Shown here one piece after another: positions 24,287 through 31,754 of a stretch of DNA of 64,000 bases. The notes below the pieces were generated by a model. That model did no database searches. It saw only the letters and a list, made by a program, of their open reading frames with translations, and was not told where the DNA came from. Source of the DNA: Rhodococcus yunnanensis NBRC 103083 (GTDB taxonomy: Bacteria > Actinomycetota > Actinomycetes > Mycobacteriales > Mycobacteriaceae). Position numbers and translations under genes: made by a program. The DNA lies in assembly GCF_001895005.1 (NCBI RefSeq), contig NZ_BCXH01000012.1:62001-126000 (forward strand), read 5' to 3'. The number at the start of each line of letters is the position of its first letter. The first letter of the stretch is position 1.

Positions 24287-25453
24287 GTGAAGATCACCGA
24301 TGCGCAGCGGCGAGCCCGTCTCGTCGGACGTCATTTCGCCGACGCCTCGTCCCCCGAGGACGTCACGGCCTCCGTACTGGCGTTGCATGCGACCGATCCG
24401 GCGACCGTCTACCTGTCGGTGCTCGCACGCGCACGATCACTGTCGTTCGAGGATGTTCGGGCTGCGATGTACGACCGGCGATCGCTCGTGCGGTTGATGG
24501 CGATGCGTCGGACGTTGTTCGTGCTGGCACACGACGACGTTCCCGTCGTGCATGCGGCGGCCAGCCTCGGCGTCGCGCGGACGATGCGAGCCCGGTTGAT
24601 CAAGGAGGTCTCCACTCTTCCGACCGAGCCTGTTCTCGACGACGTCCACTCCTGGCTCGCGGAGGTGGAGAAGGAGACCGAGGCCCGGCTGCGGTCCGTC
24701 GGATCGGCCACCGGCGCAGAACTTTCCGCCGCTGTCCCCTTGCTCAAGACGGCCATTCTGCCGACGACCGACAAGGCCTACGACGTCAGGCGGTACGTCA
24801 CCTCGCAGGTCCTGGTGATGATGGCCGCCGAGGGAAAGATGATTCGCGTCGAACCTCGGGGAGCCTGGACTTCCCGCCGCCACGCGTGGGCGCCGATCCA
24901 GGAGTGGTGGCCGGATGGAATCCCGCAGGTCGACGAAGCCGACGCGCGCCGAGAATTGGCACACCGGTGGCTCGAAGTGTTCGGACCCGCCACGTTCGAC
25001 GACCTCCAGTGGTGGACGGGGTGGAACAAGACGCAGACCAGGGCCGCACTGGCCGGGCTCGACACCGTCGATGTGGATCTGTCGGTCGGTGACGGAATCA
25101 TGTTGGCAGAAAGCTCTTTCGACACCGAAGTATCGGGTGTGATGCTGCTGCCCGCGCTCGATCCGACGCCGATGGGCTGGAAGCATCGCCACTGGTACCT
25201 CGGCGAGCACAAGGCGCCTTTGTTCGACACCTTCGGCAACATCGGCCCCACCATCTGGTCCGACGGCCGCATCGTCGGCGGATGGGCCGTCACCCCGGCC
25301 GGCGAAGTGGCCACAGAGTTGTTCGAGGACATCGGGCCTCAGCGCGACGAGGTCGCCGCCGAGGCCGGGCGGATCACCGATCTGCTCGGCGGCACACCTG
25401 TCGTACCGTCCTTTCCGACGCCGTTGGAGAAGCGGTTACGCGGCAAGAAGTAG
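24287..25453 (+). CDS. Winged-helix AlkZ-like (HTH_42) DNA-binding protein
   Basis: A 388-residue member of the AlkZ/YcaQ-related family with tandem winged helices (PF06224). The start is GTG 24287, beginning VKITDAQRRARLVGRHFA. QALHAT-like ALHATDPATVYLSVLARA, MRRTLFVLAHDDVP and MLLPALDPTPMGWKHR are recurring family patches. Characterised AlkZ proteins unhook DNA interstrand cross-links and remove bulky adducts, but many homologues lack that activity. The catalytic QxQ motif of AlkZ is not evident here, since the matching place reads TDPAT, so the glycosylase role is uncertain. A hairpin terminator follows 3 bases after the stop. Confidence 0.78.
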   Translation: MKITDAQRRARLVGRHFADASSPEDVTASVLALHATDPATVYLSVLARARSLSFEDVRAAMYDRRSLVRLMAMRRTLFVLAHDDVPVVHAAASLGVARTMRARLIKEVSTLPTEPVLDDVHSWLAEVEKETEARLRSVGSATGAELSAAVPLLKTAILPTTDKAYDVRRYVTSQVLVMMAAEGKMIRVEPRGAWTSRRHAWAPIQEWWPDGIPQVDEADARRELAHRWLEVFGPATFDDLQWWTGWNKTQTRAALAGLDTVDVDLSVGDGIMLAESSFDTEVSGVMLLPALDPTPMGWKHRHWYLGEHKAPLFDTFGNIGPTIWSDGRIVGGWAVTPAGEVATELFEDIGPQRDEVAAEAGRITDLLGGTPVVPSFPTPLEKRLRGKK

Positions 25454-25456
25454 ATG

Positions 25457-25491
25457 TGTACCCCTCCGTTGTCGTACAACGAAGGGGTACA
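25457..25491. terminator. Bidirectional hairpin between convergent genes
   Basis: Arms 25457-25472 and 25476-25491 (TGTACCCCTCCGTTGT and a complement with one G-T pair) enclose a 3-base loop. It sits between the stop of the AlkZ-like gene (25453) and that of the porin (25511) and can serve both. There is no T-run on either strand. Confidence 0.75.
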
Positions 25492-25510
25492 ACTCGATGC
25501 TATGACCAGA

Positions 25511-26164
25511 TCAGATGACCACCGGAGCGCCGTAGGTGACGGTGATGTCGTCGGACGATGCCGTGGACGTCGTCAACTTCGCGTACGGACGCACGGTCAC
25601 GATGCCTGCTGCACCGTTGATCTGCAGGTGGACATTGTTGAGGTTGACGTCGGCGTCCTTGCCGGTGAACTCCTTCTTCTGAATGGCGACCTCGGTGACC
25701 GGACCCGGCTTGATCGGGATGGACGCGGTGCCGCCGAGGCCCGGGGTCACGCCGACGGTAGGCGCACCGGTCAGCAGATTCTCCGACAGCGGGAACGACA
25801 GGCTCGGAGTGATCCCCAGCGTCAGACCGCTGGAAATGTCGAACTGAAATCCGAACTCGTACCCCACCTCGAGGGTGCTCTTGGTGATCTTGTCGTCTCC
25901 GGAGCCCGAGATTTCGGCGTGGTTGAGTCCGCTGACGAAGAGGTCCTTGTCCCACGGCGTCGAGTTCAGTGGCACAACACTGTTCACGACCGTGTCGGAT
26001 TGGGTGACCGTCAGGTTCCAGCCGTTTCCGCTGACTCCGGTGTTCGAACTGTCCACTGCTGCTGCCGCAGGACCAGCACCCAGAAGGGCCGCTGCTGCGA
26101 CCGCGACGGACGATGCGACCACCGTACGCGCGAGGTGTCGTGATGAGAGAGTCTTCGATGACAT
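25511..26164 (-). CDS. MspA-family mycomembrane porin
   Basis: Exported protein of 217 residues. The start is ATG 26164 behind a clear AAGGAGAT site; the open frame continues far upstream, but that part is not conserved-looking. The signal peptide is SSRHLARTVVASSVAVAAAA, with cleavage near PAAAA/VD. The mature protein shows the MspA pattern: LTVTQSDTVVNSVVPLNSTP, then GSGDDKITKSTLEVGYEFGF and FQFDISSGLTLGITPSLSFP, and a C-terminal strand with VRPYAKLTTSTASSDDITVT. These proteins form octameric goblet-shaped channels in the mycolate outer membrane for hydrophilic solutes. A hairpin terminator follows. Confidence 0.88.
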   Translation of the reverse strand: MSSKTLSSRHLARTVVASSVAVAAAALLGAGPAAAAVDSSNTGVSGNGWNLTVTQSDTVVNSVVPLNSTPWDKDLFVSGLNHAEISGSGDDKITKSTLEVGYEFGFQFDISSGLTLGITPSLSFPLSENLLTGAPTVGVTPGLGGTASIPIKPGPVTEVAIQKKEFTGKDADVNLNNVHLQINGAAGIVTVRPYAKLTTSTASSDDITVTYGAPVVI

Positions 26165-26530
26165 GGAACAGATCTCCTTGATCGCGACGAAACCGACCTT
26201 GTAGAAGGATGTTTCGTCGTGCGGGCATGAGGGATCCACGAAGAGAATCGTGGAATCGAAATGGCTGGAGTTTCGAGAGGACCCTCCTGACCGAGCACAT
26301 CCAATCACGCACCGAACAGGGGCGACAATATTTTGATTCACGATGATTTGGATGACGCGTTCTTTTGCCCCGCTTGACTTTCGAGCGAATCTCTCGGCGG
26401 CGAGTGCCCGGAAAATCGTGCAGAAATCAACTTCTGGGCTGCGCGATTCAACCGCGGATTCAGGACCGAAGTCGACCTGAATCCGATCTACCGTGGCCAC
26501 AAACGAGAGTCGACCGCGAAAGGACCGCAC
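26165..26530. other. Intergenic region between divergent porin and VOC genes
   Basis: These 366 bases separate the divergent starts of the porin (26164) and a VOC protein (26531) and hold no convincing gene. The AAGGAGAT site for the porin lies at the left end and AAAGGA for the VOC gene at the right end. The middle (about 26310-26370) is distinctly AT-richer, with ATATTTTGATTCACGATGAT, and probably contains the promoters. I see no strong inverted repeat. Confidence 0.6.
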
Positions 26531-27067
26531 ATGCCCTCCGAGAACAACGCCGCTCCGACCGGCTACACGAGCGTCGCCCCCTGGGTCGTCACCGACGACA
26601 CCGGTGCATTCCTCGACTTCGTCACGCAGGTGTTCGACGGCGAGGAACTCGGCCGCGTCGCCACCGAGGGTGGCGCGATCGGTCACGGGGAGATCAGAAT
26701 CGGCGACACCATCGTGCTGGCATTCGACCGAGCTCCGGACTGGCCCGTCATGCCGAGCTTGCTTCGCGTATGGGTACCCGACGCGGCCGCCACCGTCGAC
26801 AAGGCTGTCGCGTCGGGCGGGCGTGTCGTCACCGAGGTCGCCGACAGCGCTTTCGGCCAACGCGGCGGACGAATCAAAGATCCGTTCGGCAACATCTGGT
26901 GGATCGTGACCCACGTCGAGGACGTCCCGGAGAATGTGATGTGGGAGCGTCTGCAGGAACCCGTGTACGCCCGGCAGATGCGCATCGCACAGGAGACATT
27001 CGATGCCGAGATGACCGGGCGGAACGAGGGGCGGAGCAGCGCACCGATGCCGAGCGTCAGACGTTGA
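26531..27067 (+). CDS. VOC-family (PhnB/glyoxalase-like) protein
   Basis: A 178-residue vicinal-oxygen-chelate protein of the PhnB-like type. TGYTSVAPWVVTDDTGAFLD and FVTQVFDGEELGRV form the first half. IGHGEIRIGDTIVLAFDR, then FGQRGGRIKDPFGNIWWIVT, form the metal-site half of the fold. The last 40 residues (TGRNEGRSSAPMPSVRR) look unstructured. AAAGGA precedes the start. The ligand is unknown. The stop codon lies within the 12-base direct repeat that brackets the type VII toxin locus. Confidence 0.85.
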   Translation: MPSENNAAPTGYTSVAPWVVTDDTGAFLDFVTQVFDGEELGRVATEGGAIGHGEIRIGDTIVLAFDRAPDWPVMPSLLRVWVPDAAATVDKAVASGGRVVTEVADSAFGQRGGRIKDPFGNIWWIVTHVEDVPENVMWERLQEPVYARQMRIAQETFDAEMTGRNEGRSSAPMPSVRR

Positions 27068-27068
27068 A
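27057..27068. repeat. Left copy of 12-bp direct repeat bracketing the toxin locus
   Basis: TCAGACGTTGAA occurs here, across the stop of the VOC gene, and again at 30213-30224 across the stop of ychF. The intervening 3.1 kb contains exactly the toxin operon and a broken gene. It may be an insertion scar or attachment-like site, though chance cannot be excluded. Confidence 0.45.
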
Positions 27069-27121
27069 GCGGGGGCTCATCGCGGCAAGCAGACAGCAGC
27101 GAGTCTGCGGACCTCTGCTCT

Positions 27122-27471
27122 ATGTACCTCTTCGGCTTCCGGGCTGGGATGGACGTCCGCGAAGTCGTCCGTGAGATCCGCGCCCTCAACCCGTCGATCG
27201 CGCAACCGTCGAAGCCGTGCCCCTCATCGTCGATGTGGACACACGGAGCGCCATCGGCAACCTCGAGGTCACGTTCCACACGCTCGACTCACTCCTGCAA
27301 GAGATGTACACCCAGGTGTTGTCTTCCAGGCGGTTCACGATTGGATCCGACAGTCAGGCCAGCGAATACCTCGCCGGGCTGAGGTCTCTCCTCGGACATG
27401 TCATCGAGGTGGGCCGAATCAACGTCGCGCGCCTTCCACCTTTGAATCCCGATCCACTCGAACGAGATTGA
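27122..27471 (+). pseudogene. Probable frameshifted small gene beside the toxin operon
   Basis: Two adjacent frames both look coding by their GC-rich third positions. The first, from ATG 27122, reads YLFGFRAGMDVREVVREIRA and loses sense near 27205. The second, open from about 27175 with a possible GTG start at 27217, reads VDVDTRSAIGNLEVTFHTLD through to LPPLNPDPLERD at TGA 27471. A single frameshift around 27175-27215 would join them into one protein of about 115 residues. Alternatively only the 84-residue second part is a gene. No family is recognised. It lies just past the immunity gene, convergent with it, as decayed orphan modules often do in polymorphic toxin loci. Confidence 0.4.
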
Positions 27472-27489
27472 CGTTTCTCCCCGGTCCGT

Positions 27490-28002
27490 TCAGGTCCGCG
27501 CAGGTCGACCGGCGTCGACCCACTCTTGCTCTGCCCGGAGGGCGTGATCGAAGACCCTCACGATCTTGTCGCCGGTTCGCTGCGCAAGCGCCACCTGAAG
27601 GAGCTCAGTGGGGACGTAGAAGCCCGATCTGAACGGGGCGTCGATCGCCTGTATCGCGCCCGATTTCGGCGGGAGTTGAGGAAGCGCAACCCATTGCCCA
27701 CCGGTGTGTCTGCGAATTGTCTCGCCAATGAAGTAGACGAATCTCATCGCGAGCGTCAAATTGTCGGAGTTGAACGCTTCGCGCCATCCCGGAAACCGTT
27801 CCAGCGCAGCACTTTCTGCGATCACGATTCCCTCGCGGGTATAAAGATGCGGCTTCAGCTCCGGCACGTCGGACACGATGAATTCGAGCTCGATCGCCGC
27901 ATCCTGCATCTTCAACCAGGAAATGAACCGGGGATCGGACTGTGCGTCTCGATACTCCGGCGTCTCCCTGATCGGGCCGTTCTTCGAACTCGCCACTGTC
28001 AT
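27490..28002 (-). CDS. Probable immunity protein for the adjacent nuclease toxin
   Basis: A 170-residue soluble, acidic protein without signal or membrane segment. Its ATG overlaps the toxin stop by 4 bases (ATGA), the usual way an immunity gene follows a polymorphic toxin. Visible segments include TPEYRDAQSDPRFISWLKMQ, LKPHLYTREGIVIAESAALE, FVYFIGETIRRHTGGQWVAL and a helical end with LQVALAQRTGDKIVRVFDHA. The RFVYFIGETIRRHTGGQW stretch resembles immunity proteins I have seen next to DNase-type toxins, but I cannot name the family. Parts of the gene (for example 27721-27780) have noticeably lower GC than the neighbours. Confidence 0.65.
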   Translation of the reverse strand: MTVASSKNGPIRETPEYRDAQSDPRFISWLKMQDAAIELEFIVSDVPELKPHLYTREGIVIAESAALERFPGWREAFNSDNLTLAMRFVYFIGETIRRHTGGQWVALPQLPPKSGAIQAIDAPFRSGFYVPTELLQVALAQRTGDKIVRVFDHALRAEQEWVDAGRPART

Positions 28003-29450
28003 CCCCCTCCACCGAGATATTGATACGTGAATTGACCAGGATACTTCGCCGCGAGCGCGTCGAGCCGCGCAATCTGAGCCGGTGAGATCGGATCGCGAAG
28101 GTTGTACTGGACGTTCCAGCCGTTGAGGAGCGCTTCTTCGTCCTTCTCGAGCTGAACGTAATCGATCCGCCCGGACTTGTTCTCGACGAGCAGCTGCACC
28201 GCTGGATCCGTGTTTGCATAGTCCCAGACACGGTCTTCAGCGATCGACGGATCCCGATACTGCGCGACAAAGCCGTTCTCCTCGTTGTACCCGAGCAGCT
28301 CACCGACCTCGATGTCCCACTCGGAGCCGTTCCCGACGTTCGCCATCAGCTGGTCGTACTTCTTGCTCCATTCCTCCATGGAGAGGTCGCCGCCGTTGGC
28401 GAGGTATCTCTCCCAGGCATCCTGCTTCCACTTCGGAAAGACCGGCGACGTCTTGATCGTGCCGTCCTCGTCGATCTCGAAAGAGGCGAGTGGCTTCTCG
28501 ATCGTCTCCGACAGCCGCGCAGCCAGCCCCCCTGCAGCTCTGATCTCGGTCATCGCCGAGGTCGTCACCACGACATCCGATTCAAGCGCGCGGACCACGT
28601 TGTAGATCCGCCGACCTGTCGACGCAATCCGCGCAGCAGTGACCCCCGCGGCGGCGAGATCCGACCCGCCGGCGGTGACGAGGGTAGCTGCAACGCCGAC
28701 AGACAGAGTCACCACCATGGACACGCCGAGTTCGTCGATCGCAGAGACGATCTCGTTCCGCCGGTTCACCACCGCAACACCGAACGATGTCGCTGCGGAG
28801 GCGAGAGTGGCACCCTCCTCCTGAAGATGGCCGGCCGGCGCGATCAAGTTGCTCAGGATCTCTTCGTGGAGCGCGAACGCATCCGGCCCGGACCCAGCCG
28901 GCGGAGAGCCTGTCGCGGTCAGGACATCGTCGGCTTTGTCCCTCACCAGAGCCTGGAGGGTGTCGAGCGCTTCCCCCGCGGCCGTGAGCCTGGTCGGGTC
29001 TGCGTTAGGCACGGACACGCCCACCGCTGCGACCAGCCCTGGGATATCGGAGTTCAGCCCGGGCCCGTTCTCACCGACAGCTGACGGAGGCGGAGAGAAA
29101 GGCACTCTCTGATCCGCTGACCGTGGCTGCGCAGGAGGAGCCGGGGCGGGTCCCTGCTTACCGCCCGCGACATACTCCGCGTTGAGATGATTGAGACCGG
29201 CGAGGTACGCGCGAGACGCGATCGCGCCGTACGCATCCGCGAGCTGGCAGACCTGGCGGATATGATCGCCGATCGCGCCGTCGTACGCCTTCCCCCACTC
29301 GGTGCCGACCTGGTCGTTCCCCGCCATCGTGACGCTGATGTCGAGCGCGATAGAGGCTGACGTGATCGCCTCGCGGACAGTGAAGCTCGCGTTGTCTGCC
29401 GCGGCGGCGACAGCAAAGAACCAGTCCGGGTCGTTCGTCACAGCCGGCAT
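27999..29450 (-). CDS. Type VII-secreted polymorphic toxin, predicted PD-(D/E)XK nuclease
   Basis: A 483-residue multi-domain protein. Residues 5-95 form a helical WXG100-like domain with VGTEWGKAYDGAIGDHI around Trp52. Residues 100-125 are a Pro-rich linker (PAPAPPAQPR). Residues 135-240 are helical, and 243-275 hydrophobic (MVVTLSVGVAATLVTAGG). The C-terminal 150 residues look like a restriction-endonuclease-fold toxin: Glu381/Glu384 in a helix, Asp406/Asp410 in DRVWDYA, the E-x-K triad Glu423-Lys425 in LLVENKSG, and Gln433 in YVQLEKDEEALLNGW. It follows two WXG100 genes (23-base gap) and precedes the immunity gene (4-base overlap). Export through a chromosomal ESX system is inferred; no Ecc genes are in the window. 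Confidence 0.75.
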   Translation of the reverse strand: MPAVTNDPDWFFAVAAAADNASFTVREAITSASIALDISVTMAGNDQVGTEWGKAYDGAIGDHIRQVCQLADAYGAIASRAYLAGLNHLNAEYVAGGKQGPAPAPPAQPRSADQRVPFSPPPSAVGENGPGLNSDIPGLVAAVGVSVPNADPTRLTAAGEALDTLQALVRDKADDVLTATGSPPAGSGPDAFALHEEILSNLIAPAGHLQEEGATLASAATSFGVAVVNRRNEIVSAIDELGVSMVVTLSVGVAATLVTAGGSDLAAAGVTAARIASTGRRIYNVVRALESDVVVTTSAMTEIRAAGGLAARLSETIEKPLASFEIDEDGTIKTSPVFPKWKQDAWERYLANGGDLSMEEWSKKYDQLMANVGNGSEWDIEVGELLGYNEENGFVAQYRDPSIAEDRVWDYANTDPAVQLLVENKSGRIDYVQLEKDEEALLNGWNVQYNLRDPISPAQIARLDALAAKYPGQFTYQYLGGGG

Positions 29451-29473
29451 CGATCCCCCAATCGATTCATCGA

Positions 29474-29761
29474 CTACCCGAACATCTTCGAGTTCGCCGC
29501 AAGCGCATCGCGGTACGCGTCCCGCGCTGTCCCCGCGCGCTGTTGGATCGCGACCAGGTGCTCGCGCATCGACGCTGCCGATCTCACCCAGTCGGAGTGG
29601 CGGGACTCGTACGCCGACGCACCCTCACCGGTCCAGCGGAGGTGGTTCGAGCCGACGATCCCCTCCACTCGACGGAGCTGCTCCGCGCAGTGATCAGCGA
29701 AGTCCGACAGTCGACGCTCCGCGTCCGCGAGCATCTCGGCATCGACCGCGTAGACGCTCAC
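29474..29761 (-). CDS. WXG100-family protein, second of the pair
   Basis: A 95-residue two-helix protein with the turn motif at Trp43 (HLRWTGEGASAY), the standard place for WXG100/EsxA-like proteins. It has no signal peptide, as expected for type VII substrates or chaperones. Its ATG overlaps the stop of the upstream WXG100 gene by 4 bases, and the toxin gene follows after 23 bases. It probably pairs with the upstream protein and/or with the toxin's N-terminal domain to form the four-helix export bundle. Confidence 0.85.
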   Translation of the reverse strand: MSVYAVDAEMLADAERRLSDFADHCAEQLRRVEGIVGSNHLRWTGEGASAYESRHSDWVRSAASMREHLVAIQQRAGTARDAYRDALAANSKMFG

Positions 29762-30063
29762 AGGTTGAGGGAGGAGATCGTCGACGCGGAGCCGGTGTCG
29801 GTGCGGTCGTAGCCTGCAATCGCCTCCGGGACCAGCTTCGCGATCGCGTCGGCATCCTCCACGATCTCCGCCGCGTGTCGACTGAAATCCTCGAAGTGCT
29901 CGGAGAAAAAGCTCGCCGACGAACCAGACCAGCCCGACCCGAGTAGACCGGCTACCTCGTCCCGAACCACTCGCAGACCCGTGTGGAGTGATTCGTTGAT
30001 CTCGTCCAACTCAGCCACGGCAGCGCGAACAGCAGCGCTGTCCACGAACATCTCCCCCGTCAT
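29758..30063 (-). CDS. WXG100-family protein, first of the pair, with YxxxD tail
   Basis: A 101-residue protein starting ATG 30063, with WXG at residues 45-47 (GSGWSGSSASFF) between two helices. Near the C-terminus Tyr85-x3-Asp89 (GYDRTDT) fits the YxxxD/E signal recognised by ESX secretion. It heads the toxin operon. The 149 bases upstream, to the ychF stop, hold no other gene and must contain the promoter. A longer reading frame starting 10 codons upstream exists, but ATG 30063 suits the family. Confidence 0.85.
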   Translation of the reverse strand: MTGEMFVDSAAVRAAVAELDEINESLHTGLRVVRDEVAGLLGSGWSGSSASFFSEHFEDFSRHAAEIVEDADAIAKLVPEAIAGYDRTDTGSASTISSLNL

Positions 30064-30212
30064 AGACCCCCCAGTCTCGAAGGCGGGCCCCACCCCGCCG
30101 ACACGCAGACTATCGCAGACTTCGGGGACAGTGCGGCCCTCCGACCGTGGAGAAGCTGCTTCAGGAAGCTACTGCGGACCGGAGGGGTGTGAGGCGCGTG
30201 TCAGCTGGGGTT

Positions 30213-30224
30213 TCAGACGTTGAA
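30213..30224. repeat. Right copy of 12-bp direct repeat bracketing the toxin locus
   Basis: TCAGACGTTGAA, identical to 27057-27068. Here it covers the last codons of ychF (Phe-Asn-Val-stop), which are strongly conserved in that gene in general. That would make this end the natural original site if the locus was inserted. Confidence 0.45.
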
Positions 30225-31292
30225 CCTGAACTCCACGACATCCCCGTCGACCATGACGTAGTCCTTGCCTTCGATGCGGACTTTGCCAGCGGCCTTGGCG
30301 GCGGCCATGGAGCCGGCGTCGATGAGGTCGTCGTAGCTGACGATTTCGGCTTTGATGAATCCGCGTTCGAAGTCGGTGTGGATGACCCCTGCCGCCTGGG
30401 GTGCGGTGTCGCCCTTGTGGATGGTCCAGGCGCGTGCTTCCTTCGGACCTGCCGTGAGGTAGGTCTGCAGGCCGAGGGTGTGGAAGCCGGCGCGGGCCAA
30501 GGCGTCGAGACCCGGTTCTGTCTGTCCGACGCTCTCCAACAATTCGGCCGCCGATTCGGCGTCGAGCTCCAACAGTTCCGACTCGATCTTGGCGTCGAGG
30601 AACACCGCATCCGCCGGCGCGACGGAACGAGCGAGCTCGCCGACCTTCGCGTCGTCGGTGAGGACGGACTCGTCGGCGTTGAAGACGTACAGGAACGGCT
30701 TGGTAGTCAGGAGCTGAAATTCCTTGAGCAGCTCGAAGTCCAACTTGCCGCGCTGCGAGAACAACGTCTTGCCCTCGTTGAGGACGGCCTGGGCAGCGAT
30801 GGCGGCGTCGAGCGCAGGCTTGCGGTCCTTCTTGATCCGCGCTTCCTTCTCGACGCGCGGGATGGCCTTCTCCAACGTCTGCAGGTCTGCGATCGCGAGT
30901 TCGGTCTCGATGACCTCGATGTCGGCGGAGGGGTCGACCCGGCCGTCGACGTGCACGACGTCGTCGTCGGCGAAGACGCGAACGACCTGGCAGATGGCGT
31001 CGGCCTCACGGATGTTGGCGAGGAACTTGTTGCCGAGGCCTGCGCCCTCGGATGCACCCTTGACGATGCCCGCGATGTCGACGAACGACACCAGCGCGGG
31101 CACGAGCTTCTCCGAGGAGAACACCTCGGCGAGCTTGCCGAGCCTCGGATCGGGAAGCGGAACGACGCCGACGTTGGGCTCGATGGTGGCGAACGGGTAG
31201 TTCGCGGCCAGCACATCGTTCTTGGTCAGCGCGTTGAAGAGGGTGGACTTGCCGACGTTGGGCAGTCCGACGATTCCGAGGGTGAGGCTCAC
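30213..31292 (-). CDS. ychF: Redox-regulated ATPase/GTPase YchF (OLA1 family)
   Basis: Cytosolic P-loop protein of 359 residues that binds ribosomes and prefers ATP. The Walker A is GIVGLPNVGKSTLFNAL, followed by NYPFATIEPNVGVVPLPD and FVDIAGIVKGASEGAGLGNK. Instead of NKxD it has the family-specific NADES (FLYVFNADESVL). The TGS domain ends KGDTAPQAAGVIHTDFERGF and the protein stops EFRFNV, both invariant features. It corresponds to Rv1112. The last codons form one copy of the direct repeat next to the toxin operon. Confidence 0.96.
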   Translation of the reverse strand: MSLTLGIVGLPNVGKSTLFNALTKNDVLAANYPFATIEPNVGVVPLPDPRLGKLAEVFSSEKLVPALVSFVDIAGIVKGASEGAGLGNKFLANIREADAICQVVRVFADDDVVHVDGRVDPSADIEVIETELAIADLQTLEKAIPRVEKEARIKKDRKPALDAAIAAQAVLNEGKTLFSQRGKLDFELLKEFQLLTTKPFLYVFNADESVLTDDAKVGELARSVAPADAVFLDAKIESELLELDAESAAELLESVGQTEPGLDALARAGFHTLGLQTYLTAGPKEARAWTIHKGDTAPQAAGVIHTDFERGFIKAEIVSYDDLIDAGSMAAAKAAGKVRIEGKDYVMVDGDVVEFRFNV

Positions 31293-31425
31293 GGTCTATG
31301 GAGTCTACTTTGGCGTCATCACCAGGTCCGACAGTGCCCGTCACCAACTCGCGAGGATCGGAAAGCACGCGCTCGGTCGAGGAACCGGGTTCCACCGTGT
31401 AGACGATGAGGCATATGTAATTCGC

Positions 31426-31734
31426 CTACACCGAATTCCAGTCGTTCGAGTTGATGAGCAACGCGAACAAGAGGATGTAGAAGGCGATGAACACGACAAT
31501 GAAGATCACCCAGATCCACAGCGCGATCTGACCCAACTTCTTCGCGCGGTCCGACGCGTACTGCGCGCCGTGGAAGTCGCCCATCGCCCACTTCGGGTAC
31601 ACGTTGGACGAGTGGGTGAACGCCGAGAAGGCGAGCGGCCAGAAGAAGATGGCCGCCGCCACCGCCCAACCCGCATTGGGCGGGGGCGGCGGAGGCGGCG
31701 AGTACTGCTGATACGGCTGGTTCGGGTCCGTCAT
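31426..31734 (-). CDS. CD225/dispanin-family small membrane protein
   Basis: A 102-residue protein. The cytosolic N-terminus is Pro/Tyr-rich (PYQQYSPPPPPPPN). The first hydrophobic helix follows at about residues 22-40 (WAVAAAIFFWPLAFSAF), then the conserved loop with GDFHGAQYASDRAKKLGQI and a second helix of about 25 residues (IWVIFIVVFIAFYILLFAL). Length and topology match bacterial CD225 (interferon-induced-transmembrane-like) proteins. No function is established in bacteria. It lies between ychF and eda on the same strand; the 133 bases to ychF hold no gene. Confidence 0.8.
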   Translation of the reverse strand: MTDPNQPYQQYSPPPPPPPNAGWAVAAAIFFWPLAFSAFTHSSNVYPKWAMGDFHGAQYASDRAKKLGQIALWIWVIFIVVFIAFYILLFALLINSNDWNSV

Positions 31735-31754
31735 GCACGCACTGTATTACGTGA

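Noticed and set aside
24287..25453. Calling the HTH_42 protein a true AlkZ DNA glycosylase
   Set aside because: The catalytic QxQ-type motif is not visible, so only the family-level name is supported.
26165..26914. N-terminal extension of the porin frame by 250 codons
   Set aside because: The ribosome site and signal peptide at ATG 26164 mark the real start, and the extension runs antisense through the VOC gene.
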